Source: CBDCFL01 sp965216135
GTDB taxonomy: Bacteria > Pseudomonadota > Alphaproteobacteria > Rhodobacterales > Rhodobacteraceae
DNA: 64,000 nt
NCBI GenBank assembly: GCA_965216135.1
Contig: CBDCFL010000015.1
Span: 1 to 64,000, forward strand
Direction of reading: 5' to 3'
How positions within the stretch are numbered: the stretch's first letter is position 1; every line of letters starts with the position of its first letter. The notes below the pieces were generated by a model that was not told the DNA's origin, ran no database searches, and worked only from the letters and a program-made list of their open reading frames with translations. Below are positions 34,473 through 44,017 of this stretch, one piece after another. The position numbers and the translations under genes are program-made.

Positions 34473-34744
34473 TATTTGTCTCCTTCTCTGGCTGAAGTAA
34501 CCGGCGGGCGTGGGGTGGGTTTTGATGCGGCGGCAAGTTGGCGGCGCGCTTTTTTGAAACCATTATCCGTGTCAAGAAAGCTTGCGATAATATAGGGTAC
34601 GAGGTCTTCGATCTTTTCCTTCACGTCATAATCCTGTTCATAGATGCGGGCGTAATCGGTCAAAGCCTCATGGATTTCCGGCGGAAAGGTTGCAGTGATC
34701 CTGACCGGTGTGCGCTTGGGCAGTTTTGAGAGTTTCAAGGTCAT
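34472..34744 (-). CDS. DUF2274 protein of the trb conjugation operon
   Basis: 90 residues, MTLKLSKLPKRTPVRITATF with a ribbon-helix-helix-like region (PEIHEALTDYARIYEQDYDV) and basic C-terminus. DUF2274 genes normally follow trbI in alphaproteobacterial trb clusters, exactly as here: its start overlaps the trbI stop by ATGA (34741-34744). Probably a small cytoplasmic accessory factor. Complete, but the rest of the conjugation machinery is absent. Confidence 0.85.
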   Translation of the reverse strand: MTLKLSKLPKRTPVRITATFPPEIHEALTDYARIYEQDYDVKEKIEDLVPYIIASFLDTDNGFKKARRQLAAASKPTPRPPVTSAREGDK

Positions 34745-36119
34745 GGGGTCGTCTTTCTTTGAATGAAGGGCCTGAGGATAATGTCCATATGGACGATCAC
34801 GCGAAGCGGATAGCCAGGCCGGATTGTGATGGTGGGTTGAATATTGATTTCACGCTCAACGATGCGCTGGCCCGCTCGGTTGATCGAGTTTTGTGAGCCG
34901 CGCTGAATGGCCCGCACCAGATCGCTGTCATCATCAAAGGCAAGCTCGGCCCCAACACTGAAGAGAGTGGAAAGGGCAATGCCTTTAATGAGCCGCCATG
35001 TATGGAAATCAACCTGATCTTCCAGCCCGGCATAACCGGCCCGGTCGGTGGCAGGCAGATTGTCAATGATGATTGATGAACCATCGGGCAGAATAAGGCG
35101 TTGCCAGACGACAAGCGCGCGTTCCTGTCCGAAAGCAACCACGGAATCATATTTGCCGAGCAGACGCGAACCTTGCGGAATCAACATATATTGGCCGGTT
35201 ACTGTGTCATAAACGGGCTGCGTCACCTGTGCGATTACCCGCCCCGGCAAATCGGAATTCAGTCCCGTGATCAGGCTGGCGGAAATGATGGTCCCGGCCA
35301 TGACCTGATACGGCGACATGGGGGATTGAAGTTGAAGATCGACATTTCGGGCGATGCCGCCCTGGATGACATGGATGCGCGCCTTTATCGGCCCGCCCGC
35401 GCCCGCCACTTCGTGCACCTGATCGGCCCGTATTGGCAGATCGTTCACGACCCGGTCCAGATGCGCGGCGCGCCCACCGAGCAGGCGTTTCAATGTCTCG
35501 TTCATGAACAGCACCGTGCCCGCCTTGCTGATCGTCATCATCGGTAAGGCCAGGCTGGCGGCGCTGCGGCTGGCTTGCCCGCGCTCGGCGATTTCTTCGA
35601 TACGCCACAGAATGTTGTCGTGGCCAATGCGATGCGCAGACAGCCGGATATGGCCGCTGCGCGCAACCACTTCTTCTCTGGCAAAGCCGCTTCGCTCGGC
35701 CCGGTCCTTGAGCCGGCGCAATGTCGCGGCGGGCGCACTGATGGTCTGGTCCAGTGCCGAAAGCAGTGTCTCACCGCCGTCCCGGAACCGTGATATGGCT
35801 GCCTGATTCCTGTATTGAATTTGGCCACGTCCGTCGGTGGTTACCGCCGGGGTTGAATCATACTCAAAATAATCCGTTACCGAGGCGTGCAGCCCGGCCT
35901 GAAGCGATTGATATTGCGAGGCCTTCTGGCGCACGACCGCCGTGACAAATAACAGCGTGAGTCCGACCGAAAATAGCGACAGGCCAATGGTTGGGTTTGG
36001 AATGTAAAACGCGCGGCGCCAAACGCGCAAAGCGCCAGTATCAGCAACCCGCCGGATCTGGGCGCAAATTGTAGGGCGGCTTGTGTAAGCGGCCGGTGGC
36101 CAATTGCTGGACTCGTCAA
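34741..36119 (-). pseudogene. Chimeric frame: cckA 5' part fused to trbI 3' part
   Basis: From 36030 to about 35330 the frame encodes the CckA sensor: NPTIGLSLFSVGLTLLFVTA (membrane helix), a first PAS-like segment (YFEYDSTPAVTTDGRGQIQY) and a second (ALPMMTISKAGTVLFMNETL). After VDLQL, near 35330, it passes in frame into the C-terminal beta-barrel of TrbI/VirB10 (SPMSPYQVMAGTIISASLIT, LLIPQGSRLL-like YMLIPQGSRLLGKYDSVVAF, NLPATDRAGYAGLEDQVDFH), stopping at 34741. The TrbI N-terminal anchor is missing. The true cckA start is probably TTG near 36119 (TSPAIGHRPLTQAALQFAPR, then a membrane helix), with a one-base loss near 36015 shifting the frame. Uncertain whether the 429-codon chimera is made. 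Confidence 0.8.
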
Positions 36120-36219
36120 ATGTGCCCCCGTCGAATCGACTGCGCTCTATTTCGCTGCAAATTGGTTAACTACCGTGAACCGGGCCGCGTCTCGCCGACC
36201 AGCAACCTGTGGTTGTATA

Positions 36220-37392
36220 CTATCTGGTTTTGCTTTGCGTCAATACGGCGACGTAAAATCCGTCGCCCCCGTCGCGCGGCGTAAACTGGCGTTGCCGCAT
36301 CAGAGTCCAATCCGGATGATCGCCAACGAATGATGCGACAGCGTCGTGGCATTCGGCGCGCAAAAGCGAGCATGTTGAATAGGCCTGCACGCCGCCGGGG
36401 CGGACAAAGGTGGCCGCGGCGCGCAATATTTGCGCCTGCTGTTTTTGTAGGGCCGCCAGCCGATCCGGGCTCAAGGTCCATTTACCCGCCGGATCGCGGT
36501 GCCAGGAACCGCTGCCAGAACAAGGCACATCGCACAAGACCAGGTCAAACGGACCGCGGATGTCGTGGGGCGACATGGCCAGGCGCAGATCCGCACCCGC
36601 GCGCGCTGCGCGAACCGGCAAATCCCGCATTCTGGCGGGGGCGGCGTCATACGCGGCAACTTGGCATTTTGTCAGGGCGGCCATTCCAAGCGCCTTGCCG
36701 CCGCCGCCCGCACAAAAGTCAAGAACCTGCATGCCTTCGCCAAGCCCCAGAAACTCAACCGTGGCCTGCGAGGCGGCATCCTGAAGTTCAACCAAACCGT
36801 CGCGGAATGCCTGCGATTGGCCGATATTGCGCGCATTGCCGGTAATTTCCAGGGCAGTTGTGGCAAGCCGGTGTGGCCGGGCCGACATATCGCCAGCTGC
36901 TAGCGCCGCGATGGCATCCGGAACATCGCTTTTGATCAGATTGACACGGCAAAATACCGGGGCGCGCGATTGCATGGCGCCAAGAATATGGATGCGTTCC
37001 GGACCGAAATTGCCCAGCATTTCCCATATCCATTCAGGACAATCGCATTGGATGTGCGCCGGCGCTTCCGATAGGGGCGCGCATATGCGTTCCGCGGCGC
37101 TCAGCGGCGCAGGCGCAAATCGGGCGCCGGAAAACAGCTCGTCGAGGTTGGAACCGGTCGCGCGTGCCTGACCGATCATCAGTGCCCGCCCACTGAGCGC
37201 GCCGCCGAGATGGGCGTATGATGCCCGACACCGGATCGCCTGATAGACCATATCGCGTATCGCTGCGCGGTCCGACGACCCCGCATAGCGATTGCCGCGC
37301 GCCCAGTTGGTCAGGCTTTTTTCGACGGGCGATCCTGCCAGATAGTTATCCAGCAACGCGATGGCGGCGGATGTTCGGGCGGCGGGCGTCAC
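36220..37392 (-). CDS. rsmB: 16S rRNA m5C methyltransferase RsmB-like
   Basis: 390 residues. N-terminal NusB-like helical region (about 1-130), then a Rossmann methyltransferase: SAM motif I VLDFCAGGGGKALGMAALTK (about residue 225), motif IV DVPCSGSGSWHRDPAGKWTL with one catalytic Cys, motif VI GVQAYSTCSLLRAECHDAV with the other. Likely methylates 16S rRNA C967 or a related position. Start ATG 37392; the next gene upstream is guaB, 12 bases away. cckA lies downstream. Confidence 0.9.
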   Translation of the reverse strand: MTPAARTSAAIALLDNYLAGSPVEKSLTNWARGNRYAGSSDRAAIRDMVYQAIRCRASYAHLGGALSGRALMIGQARATGSNLDELFSGARFAPAPLSAAERICAPLSEAPAHIQCDCPEWIWEMLGNFGPERIHILGAMQSRAPVFCRVNLIKSDVPDAIAALAAGDMSARPHRLATTALEITGNARNIGQSQAFRDGLVELQDAASQATVEFLGLGEGMQVLDFCAGGGGKALGMAALTKCQVAAYDAAPARMRDLPVRAARAGADLRLAMSPHDIRGPFDLVLCDVPCSGSGSWHRDPAGKWTLSPDRLAALQKQQAQILRAAATFVRPGGVQAYSTCSLLRAECHDAVASFVGDHPDWTLMRQRQFTPRDGGDGFYVAVLTQSKTR

Positions 37393-37404
37393 GGGCTGGG
37401 TGCC

Positions 37405-38853
37405 TTAGATCATACGGTAATTCGGGCTTTCGCGGGTGATCTGGACGTCATGGACATGGCTTTCTTTCAGCCCCGCGCCGGAGATTTTCACAAATTCGCA
37501 ATTATTACGCATCGCTTCAATGGTGGCGTGACCAGTATAACCCATTGCCGCGCGCAGCCCGCCGACAAGCTGATGGATCACCGCCGAAGCGCTGCCCTTG
37601 TAAGGCACCTGGCCCTCGATGCCTTCGGGCACAAGTTTATCCGAGGCGGCGTCTTTCTGAAAATACCGGTCCGCCGAACCGCGCGCCATAGCGCCAAGCG
37701 AGCCCATGCCGCGATATGATTTGAACGATCTGCCCTGGTATAGGATCATCTCGCCCGGGCTTTCGTCGGTGCCGGCGATCATGCTGCCGACCATGGCACA
37801 TGATGCCCCGGCGGCAATCGCCTTGGCAAAATCGCCTGAATACTTGATCCCGCCGTCGGCGATGACAGGTGTGTCACCGGCAGCAGATACGCAATCGATG
37901 ATCGCGGTCAACTGCGGCACCCCGACCCCGGCGACCATGCGGGTCGTGCAGATCGAGCCCGGTCCGATACCAACCTTGATCGCATCGGCGCCAACACCGA
38001 TCAGCGCGCGGGTCGCCTCAGCCGTGGCGACATTGCCAGCGATAACCTGCACCTCGTTGGACATTTTTTTCACCCGCTCGACCGCGAGCGCCACGCCTTC
38101 GGAATGGCCATGGGCGGTATCCACGACAATCAGGTCGCAGCCAGCGTCAACGAGCGCCGCAGACCGCTCAAAGCCGGCGTCGCCCACTGTGGTTGCGCCA
38201 GCGACCCGAAGCCGGCCAAGCTCATCTTTGCAGGCCTGCGGATTGAGCACCGCCTGTTCGGAATCTTTCAGGGTCAGCAGACCGGTCAGTTTGCCCTTGC
38301 CATCTGTCACCAGCAGCTTTTCGATCCGGCGGGCCTTCATCATCGATTTGGCTTCGTCCAGATCGGCCGGTTCGGTCAAAACCGCCAAATTGTCCGCCGT
38401 CATCATGACGCGCACAGGCGTGTCGTCCGAAGTCGCAAAACGCATGTCCCGGTTGGTGACAATGCCCACGACGCGGCCCTTGCCGTCCACAACCGGAAAT
38501 CCAGTGACGTTGTAGCGCGCCCGCAGTTCCTTGGCATCGGCCAGCGTCTGATCGGCGGTGAGCGTGATCGGGTTAAAGACAATGCCGCTCTCGAACCGCT
38601 TGACGCGGCGGATTTCGCGGGCCTGCTCTTCGACGTCCAAGTTGCGGTGAACAACCCCGATGCCGCCCGCCTGCGCCATGGCGATGGCCATTCGCGCCTC
38701 GGTCACGGTGTCCATGGCCGAGCTTAGGATCGGGATATTCAACGCGACGGATTTGGTGACGAATGTTGAAATATCTGCCGCGGCGGGCAGCACCCGCGAG
38801 CTGGCAGGAACCAGCAGCACATCGTCAAAGGTGAGGGCCTCGCGAATCTCCAT
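37405..38853 (-). CDS. guaB: Inosine-5'-monophosphate dehydrogenase
   Basis: 482 residues. TIM barrel with LTFDDVLLVPASSRVLPAAA and LSSAMDTVTEARMAIAMAQA, tandem CBS domains (about 95-205), catalytic loop GIGPGSICTTRMVAGVGVPQ (Cys about 300) and the flap EGIEGQVPYKGSASAV. Oxidises IMP to XMP for GTP synthesis. The start at 38853 is chosen because AAGGAG lies 8 bases upstream; a longer frame to 38922 lacks a site. Followed at 12 bases by rsmB. Confidence 0.97.
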   Translation of the reverse strand: MEIREALTFDDVLLVPASSRVLPAAADISTFVTKSVALNIPILSSAMDTVTEARMAIAMAQAGGIGVVHRNLDVEEQAREIRRVKRFESGIVFNPITLTADQTLADAKELRARYNVTGFPVVDGKGRVVGIVTNRDMRFATSDDTPVRVMMTADNLAVLTEPADLDEAKSMMKARRIEKLLVTDGKGKLTGLLTLKDSEQAVLNPQACKDELGRLRVAGATTVGDAGFERSAALVDAGCDLIVVDTAHGHSEGVALAVERVKKMSNEVQVIAGNVATAEATRALIGVGADAIKVGIGPGSICTTRMVAGVGVPQLTAIIDCVSAAGDTPVIADGGIKYSGDFAKAIAAGASCAMVGSMIAGTDESPGEMILYQGRSFKSYRGMGSLGAMARGSADRYFQKDAASDKLVPEGIEGQVPYKGSASAVIHQLVGGLRAAMGYTGHATIEAMRNNCEFVKISGAGLKESHVHDVQITRESPNYRMI

Positions 38854-39294
38854 CGTCCGTCTCCTTGGAGTTTTCGTTTGGCGCTTCCCTATTTCATGGA
38901 GGCGGCAAAATGAAAAGGGCATTGTGATCGGGCGCAGAATGCACTGATCCGCGGGCGATCGCGAAATGTTGCTGATCCGATCCTAGGCTCGCCGCTTGTA
39001 TCTTGTTCCATCTCAATAGCCCTGTTTACGCCTTCTTCACTTCTGTCGCGACCGCACGCAGCCTTAATGCACCCTATTTTGCCAAAATCCTGTCCGACGC
39101 AAAGCCGACAGATAGCCGACAGATACCCCGACATCGATAATTGTGCCAAATCAAAGCATTAACTATGATTCCCCGCCGTCCGGGTCTGGCGCGTCTCCAG
39201 GATGATCAAATCCGCCCGCGCCCGTGGCCCGATCCTGCCTTGACCCAAGCGCCAAGCCGTCCTAATCGGCGCGGAATAATCCGCAGATGAGGCA
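38854..39294. other. Intergenic region guaB-glk
   Basis: About 440 bases without a convincing gene. It must hold both divergent promoters. A short tandem repeat GCCGACAGATA x2 occurs at about 39104-39126. The remainder shows nothing recognisable. Confidence 0.5.
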
Positions 39295-40269
39295 ATGATC
39301 ACCAAACCCGGCCCCAACCCCTGTTCGCTCGTCGCCGATATAGGCGGCACCAACACGCGCGTCGCATTGGCCGAGGGTGCGGATGTTGTCGCCTCAACCG
39401 TCCGCAAATATCGCAATAGCGATTTTGAGGGGCTGGAAAGCGTCCTTCGGCGGTATCTGGACGACGCAGGCGGGGTTCAGCCGTCGGGTGCCTGCGTTGC
39501 CGTCGCGGGCCCGGTGCATAACGGCGTGGGCGAACTTACCAACCGCAACTGGACCTTCGACACTGACACTCTGGTGCGCACGACGAATTCCGAAAAAGTC
39601 GCTGTATTGAACGATCTTCAGGCGCAAGGCTACGCTTTGCCATTCATCGCCAAGCAGAACATTCGACAGATCATTCCGGCGAAAGCCGTCTCCGCGAACG
39701 CCACTGGCCTGATGATCGGCATCGGGACAGGATTTAACGCCGCGGCTGTCATTCAAACCGGCGCTGGTGTGATCGTGCCACCTTCAGAAGCCGGACACGC
39801 GAACCTGCCGATCCGAACCGATGCCGATCTGCGTTTATCTCGATACATCGAAACCGCGCATGGATTTCCTGCCGTCGAGGATGTGCTTTCGGGACGCGGA
39901 TTAGAGCGCGTCTATGCTTGGCTTGGTCACGAAGCCGGAAAAGAGGATGCGCTCTCGTCAGATGAAATAATGACACGAGTGTCAGAAGGCCGGGATGAAC
40001 GCGCCACAGAGGCCGTGGCCATGTTCGTGCGCATCCTGGGCACAGTCGCGGGAAATCTGGCGCTCATCCAACTTCCTTTCGGTGGAGTCTTTCTGATCGG
40101 GGGGATGGCGCGCGCACTTGCGCCGCATCTGTTGCCTTGCGGTTTTGCCGAAGCCTTTCGCGACAAAGGCCGGTTCGCTGATCTTATGGAGAATTTCGGC
40201 GTGTCGGTGATCGAGGACGATTTTGCCGCCCTGACAGGATGCGCCAGCCATTTGACGGCGTTGCACTGA
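39295..40269 (+). CDS. glk: Glucokinase
   Basis: 324 residues of the bacterial GLK family. ATP-binding phosphate-1 motif LVADIGGTNTRVALAEGADV (about 13-32), GACVAVAGPVHNG, sugar-binding LTNRNWTFDTDTLV, catalytic Asp in VAVLNDLQAQGYALPF, and GIGTGFNAAAVIQ. Phosphorylates glucose to glucose-6-phosphate in the cytoplasm; in Rhodobacteraceae this feeds the Entner-Doudoroff route. Monocistronic in appearance. Confidence 0.92.
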   Translation: MITKPGPNPCSLVADIGGTNTRVALAEGADVVASTVRKYRNSDFEGLESVLRRYLDDAGGVQPSGACVAVAGPVHNGVGELTNRNWTFDTDTLVRTTNSEKVAVLNDLQAQGYALPFIAKQNIRQIIPAKAVSANATGLMIGIGTGFNAAAVIQTGAGVIVPPSEAGHANLPIRTDADLRLSRYIETAHGFPAVEDVLSGRGLERVYAWLGHEAGKEDALSSDEIMTRVSEGRDERATEAVAMFVRILGTVAGNLALIQLPFGGVFLIGGMARALAPHLLPCGFAEAFRDKGRFADLMENFGVSVIEDDFAALTGCASHLTALH

Positions 40270-40270
40270 G

Positions 40271-40390
40271 AAAGTGATCAACGCTTCGTCAAACGCCGCC
40301 CCAAATCGCCTCGGATGTTTCAACCACAAGATCGAGTTTGCGCCGCTGATCGTCGTAGGTAATTCTTGTTGCGTTGTTCGGCGCGAAAAC
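40271..40390 (-). pseudogene. Unidentified C-terminal gene remnant
   Basis: The minus strand from about 40385 encodes TQVFAPNNATRITYDDQRRK then LDLVVETSEAIWGGV and a stop at about 40291. The frame is closed by TGA just upstream. The segment looks like a genuine protein end rather than noise, but I cannot assign a family. It lies between glk and the Lrp gene, and the bases up to 40490 show nothing else. Confidence 0.35.
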
Positions 40391-40493
40391 CTGGGTTCAT
40401 CGCTAGGGCTCTTTTGCAGATAAGTGTCTGCACAGGAAGTGTACAGGTTGCAATATACTTTGCTGCCACGCCGTTTTAGGCGTGCCAGCCAGT

Positions 40494-40928
40494 TCACGAC
40501 GTCGCCTTGGTGGCCAGGAGCAGATTGGTTTCGGACGAAGAAACACCGTCGATCCTGCGGATCGCGGCCAGCGCGCGGTCGAAATCTTCCAGGGTTTCAG
40601 TGGCGATTTGCGCGATAAGATCCCAGCGTCCATTGGTGGTGTGAATTTCGGTCACCTCGGGCAGGCCGCGCAACGACCTGATGATCCGGTCGGCTCCCCT
40701 TCCCTCGATCCCGATCATCATCAGCCCGCGGATCGGTGCAGTCTGGCGATCGCCGCGTGTGACAACGGAAAAGCCGACAATTTCGCCGCTTTCCTGCAGC
40801 CGTTCGATCCGTGCCCGCACGGTTGCCCGGCTGATCGACAATTCGCTGGCCAAATCTGACAGTGCCGCCCGCCCGTTCTGCCGTAACCGTCCGATCAGCC
40901 GCCGATCAAGGTCATCCATTTCGCGCAT
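40494..40928 (-). CDS. Lrp/AsnC-family regulator beside arginase
   Basis: 144 residues. N-terminal winged HTH (DLDRRLIGRLRQNGRAALSD, ELSISRATVRARIERLQESG), then the RAM ligand-binding domain (GLMMIGIEGRGADRIIRSLR, VTEIHTTNGRWDLIAQIATE). Divergent from the arginase gene with 106 bases between the starts, so it very likely controls rocF-ocd in response to arginine or ornithine, as known for other Lrp-type regulators of these genes. Confidence 0.88.
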   Translation of the reverse strand: MREMDDLDRRLIGRLRQNGRAALSDLASELSISRATVRARIERLQESGEIVGFSVVTRGDRQTAPIRGLMMIGIEGRGADRIIRSLRGLPEVTEIHTTNGRWDLIAQIATETLEDFDRALAAIRRIDGVSSSETNLLLATKATS

Positions 40929-41034
40929 ACCGCCTTGTCATACCGGCAATATTGTAAGCATTGTGCGCAAAAAGCAACGCGAATTTGTCGCCGATTCGGG
41001 CGATCATGCGGCGGATCGAAATTGGGGCTAAAAC

Positions 41035-42012
41035 ATGAGCAAAGCTGACATCCATCTGATCGGCGCCCCGATTGACAGCGGTAAGCGCCGCATGGGCTGT
41101 TTGATGGGCCCTGACTCGCTACGCACCGCGGGGCTGGCAGAAGCGCTTGTCGCGCTCGATTGTGATGTGACAGACATCGGCAATCTTTCAATCCCGGAAA
41201 GCGCGGCGGCTGCCCCGCATGCGTCGGCCTATGGCCTGGACGAAACCATCGCCTGGACCAGGGCGATTGCCAGTGCGGCCAGGGCGACACCCGGCGCGGT
41301 GGTGCCGATATTCCTTGGTGGAGATCACGCGCTGGCGCTGGGATCGGTGTCCGGGATGGCGGCCAGAGCGGCGGGCGAGGGCCGACCGCAATTTGTCCTC
41401 TGGCTGGACGCACATGCCGACTTCAACACGCCGCGAACCAGCGCATCGGGCAATTTGCACGGCACGCCCTTGGCTTATGCAACCGGTCAGCCGGGCTTTG
41501 AGGGATTTCCGAACGTCGAGCACCCGGTGCCGGGCAGCAATGTCTGTCTGATCGGCCTGCGTTCGGTTGACCGGCCGGAAAAGGAAGCGCTAGAGGCCAG
41601 CGATTGCGCCTATGTGGATATGCGCGCAATCGACGAGCAGGGCATTGCCAGACCGTTGGCAATATTTCTTGAAAAGGTCGCGGCCGCTGAAGGCGCGCTG
41701 CATGTTTCGCTGGATGTGGATTTCCTCGATCCTGCTATCGCGCCTGCGGTTGGCACCACTGTTCCCGGCGGTGCGACACTGCGCGAGGCACATCTGGTCA
41801 TGGAGATGCTGCACGATTTCGGTTTGGTGACATCGCTTGATCTGGTTGAACTGAACCCGTTTCTGGATGAGCGCGGCAAGACCGCGAGCGCAATTGTCGA
41901 TCTGACCGCTTCGGCCTTGGGCGCAAAGTCTTTGACCGCCCGACCCGGGCCTTTGCCTGATGGCTACGCAATATCCGCAGCCGTCCGAACTTGCACTGGT
42001 GCCGTTTGTTAG
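41035..42012 (+). CDS. rocF: Arginase
   Basis: 325 residues. The ureohydrolase Mn2+ ligands are all present: FLGGDHALALGSVSG, LWLDAHADFNTPRTSASGNL and VSLDVDFLDPAIAPAVGTTV. Substrate loop residues follow DAHADFNTP. Splits arginine into ornithine and urea. The start ATG at 41035 matches the family N-terminus (DIHLIGAPIDSGKRRMGCLM). The next gene, ocd, overlaps it by 53 bases, indicating an operon for arginine-to-proline catabolism. Confidence 0.96.
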   Translation: MSKADIHLIGAPIDSGKRRMGCLMGPDSLRTAGLAEALVALDCDVTDIGNLSIPESAAAAPHASAYGLDETIAWTRAIASAARATPGAVVPIFLGGDHALALGSVSGMAARAAGEGRPQFVLWLDAHADFNTPRTSASGNLHGTPLAYATGQPGFEGFPNVEHPVPGSNVCLIGLRSVDRPEKEALEASDCAYVDMRAIDEQGIARPLAIFLEKVAAAEGALHVSLDVDFLDPAIAPAVGTTVPGGATLREAHLVMEMLHDFGLVTSLDLVELNPFLDERGKTASAIVDLTASALGAKSLTARPGPLPDGYAISAAVRTCTGAVC

Positions 42013-43021
42013 CGTTGAAAACATGATGCGTCTGATCAACGCGATCGGACTAGAACAGATGCTGGCCGAGCTGACGCAGGCAATTGAGGATGATTTCCGG
42101 CGCTGGCCGCTGTTTGATAAAACCCCGCGCATCGCCAGCCATTCGCGCGAGGGGGTTATAGAGTTGATGCCAACCTCGGATGGCGAGGTTTACGGGTTCA
42201 AATATGTCAATGGGCACCCGAAAAACATCGCGGACGGCCGCCAAACCGTCACCGCGTTCGGCTTACTGGCCGATGTGGCCACCGGCTATCCGGTGCTGTT
42301 GTCGGAAATGACGGTGCTAACGGCGATGCGGACGGCGGCGGCCTCGGCCATGGCCGCGCGCCATCTGGTGCCGAAAGACGCCCAGGTTATGGCGATGATC
42401 GGCAACGGTGCTCAGTCGGAATTTCAAAGCCTGGCGATGAAAAAAGTGATCGGGATCAACACGGTCAGGCTGTATGACATCGACCCCGACGCGACCGCCA
42501 AATGCGCACGTAATCTGGCGTCTAGCGGACTGCGGGTTGTTGCCTGCAAGACCGCCGAAGAGGCGATCGAGGGGGCCCAAATCATAACCACCTGCACCGC
42601 AGACAAGCAATATGCGACCATTCTGAGCGACAACATGGTCGGCAGCGGTGTGCATATAAACGCAATCGGCGGCGATTGCCCCGGCAAGACCGAGCTGCAT
42701 CGCGACATTCTTCTGCGCTCGGACATTTTCGTGGAATTTGCGGCCCAAACCCGCATTGAGGGCGAGATTCAGCAACTTGACGATGATTTTCCGGTCACGG
42801 AACTGTGGCAGGTGATCAGCGGTGATGCGCACGGTCGCCGTGAAGCGCGTCAAATAACCCTGTTTGATTCGGTCGGATTCGCGATCGAGGACTTCTCGAC
42901 CCTACGTTATGTGCTTGAGAAGATTGAGGGAACTGGGCTTTTTGAGCCTCTGGACATGTTGGCCGATCCCGACGATCCGCGCGATCTGTTCGGGATGCTG
43001 GTGCGCGCTGGCAGTTCCTGA
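41960..43021 (+). CDS. ocd: Ornithine cyclodeaminase
   Basis: 353 residues. OCD/mu-crystallin family: LMPTSDGEVYGFKYVNGHPK with the substrate region, NAD-binding MAMIGNGAQSEFQSLAMKKV, and GDCPGKTELHRDILLRSDIF with the catalytic Asp region. Converts ornithine to proline and ammonia. The start at 41960 lies inside rocF (53-base overlap); an alternative ATG at 42023 would lose conserved ALVPFVSVENM. Completes the arginine-to-proline route. Confidence 0.94.
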   Translation: MATQYPQPSELALVPFVSVENMMRLINAIGLEQMLAELTQAIEDDFRRWPLFDKTPRIASHSREGVIELMPTSDGEVYGFKYVNGHPKNIADGRQTVTAFGLLADVATGYPVLLSEMTVLTAMRTAAASAMAARHLVPKDAQVMAMIGNGAQSEFQSLAMKKVIGINTVRLYDIDPDATAKCARNLASSGLRVVACKTAEEAIEGAQIITTCTADKQYATILSDNMVGSGVHINAIGGDCPGKTELHRDILLRSDIFVEFAAQTRIEGEIQQLDDDFPVTELWQVISGDAHGRREARQITLFDSVGFAIEDFSTLRYVLEKIEGTGLFEPLDMLADPDDPRDLFGMLVRAGSS

Positions 43022-43147
43022 CGCTGGCATCGCCTGCTCCTAGACAACGCATGCAAGCCGGCCACAGCGGCCCGCAATTGCCCGGTCCCCCTTTGCCACG
43101 GCGCCATCTGCCCCCATATTGAGGCAAAGTTAACGAAAGAAACATTC

Positions 43148-44017
43148 ATGTCCCGGCCATTCGACGGCGCGATCAGCGCTTTTTTTGAGCGCCAGGCTCC
43201 CAGGGAGATACGCGAGAGCATTCGCGATGGGGCCAAACGCGACATCCTTGACGCCTCGTATCCCTACCAAGAGCAAATGGGCAGCGAGGAATATGAAATC
43301 GACATGGCAGCCCTGCAACGCCAGCTGGTGCGGCTGCAAGCGGAGGTGAAGAAATCTGACAAACGGTTGGTCGTCGTGTTTGAAGGCAGAGACGCTGCTG
43401 GAAAAGGTGGTTCGATCAAACGGTTACGGGAAAATCTTAATCCGCGGGTCGCGCGCACCGTCGCCCTGTCCAAACCCACTGAACGCGAATCTGGGCAATG
43501 GTATTTTCAGCGCTACGTGCAGCATCTGCCCACACGCGGCGAGGTCACGCTCTTCGACCGGTCCTGGTATAATCGCGGCGTGGTTGAAAAGGTCTTTGGG
43601 TTTTGTAAAGATGCTGAGAGGGCCGCATTTTTTCGGCAATTGCCCGGATTTGAAAACACCCTGGTCGATGAGGGCATCACGCTCGTCAAAATATGGCTGA
43701 ATGTCGGGCGCGCCGAACAGCTGCGCCGCTTTCTCAGACGTGAAAAAGACCCGTTGAAACAGTGGAAACTCAGCTGGATCGATGTCGAGGGTTTGCAGAA
43801 ATGGGACGAATATTCAGCCGCGATTGAAGAAACCTTTGAGAAATCACACCGCGAGCGCGCCACTTGGACGGTGGTCCGGGCCGATGACAAGAAACGCGCG
43901 CGGCTGGCTGTCATCAGAACTGTCCTGTCAGCCGTTGATTACGACGGCAAGGACGAGGCGATAGTCGCCAATCCAGATCCGTTGATCTGCGGCGGGCCAG
44001 ATATTTGGCATGTCTAA
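43148..44017 (+). CDS. ppk2: Polyphosphate kinase 2
   Basis: 289 residues, single-domain PPK2. Walker A VVFEGRDAAGKGGSIKRLRE (about 78-97), the FDRSWYNRGVVEKVFGF Walker B/lid segment, and the LRREKDPLKQWKLSWIDVEG lid. Transfers phosphate between polyphosphate and nucleoside diphosphates. Start ATG 43148. Its end overlaps the TetR gene by 8 bases, so the two are translationally linked. Confidence 0.95.
   Translation: MSRPFDGAISAFFERQAPREIRESIRDGAKRDILDASYPYQEQMGSEEYEIDMAALQRQLVRLQAEVKKSDKRLVVVFEGRDAAGKGGSIKRLRENLNPRVARTVALSKPTERESGQWYFQRYVQHLPTRGEVTLFDRSWYNRGVVEKVFGFCKDAERAAFFRQLPGFENTLVDEGITLVKIWLNVGRAEQLRRFLRREKDPLKQWKLSWIDVEGLQKWDEYSAAIEETFEKSHRERATWTVVRADDKKRARLAVIRTVLSAVDYDGKDEAIVANPDPLICGGPDIWHV

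Noticed and set aside
34741..36030. The CckA-TrbI frame as a purposeful new sensor-secretion fusion
   Set aside because: The TrbI anchor is missing, the barrel would lie in the wrong compartment, and the cckA start is itself frameshifted. Insertion by-product is the simpler reading.
38889..39149. 86-codon minus-strand frame between guaB and glk
   Set aside because: No start site, composition not gene-like, and no family resemblance.
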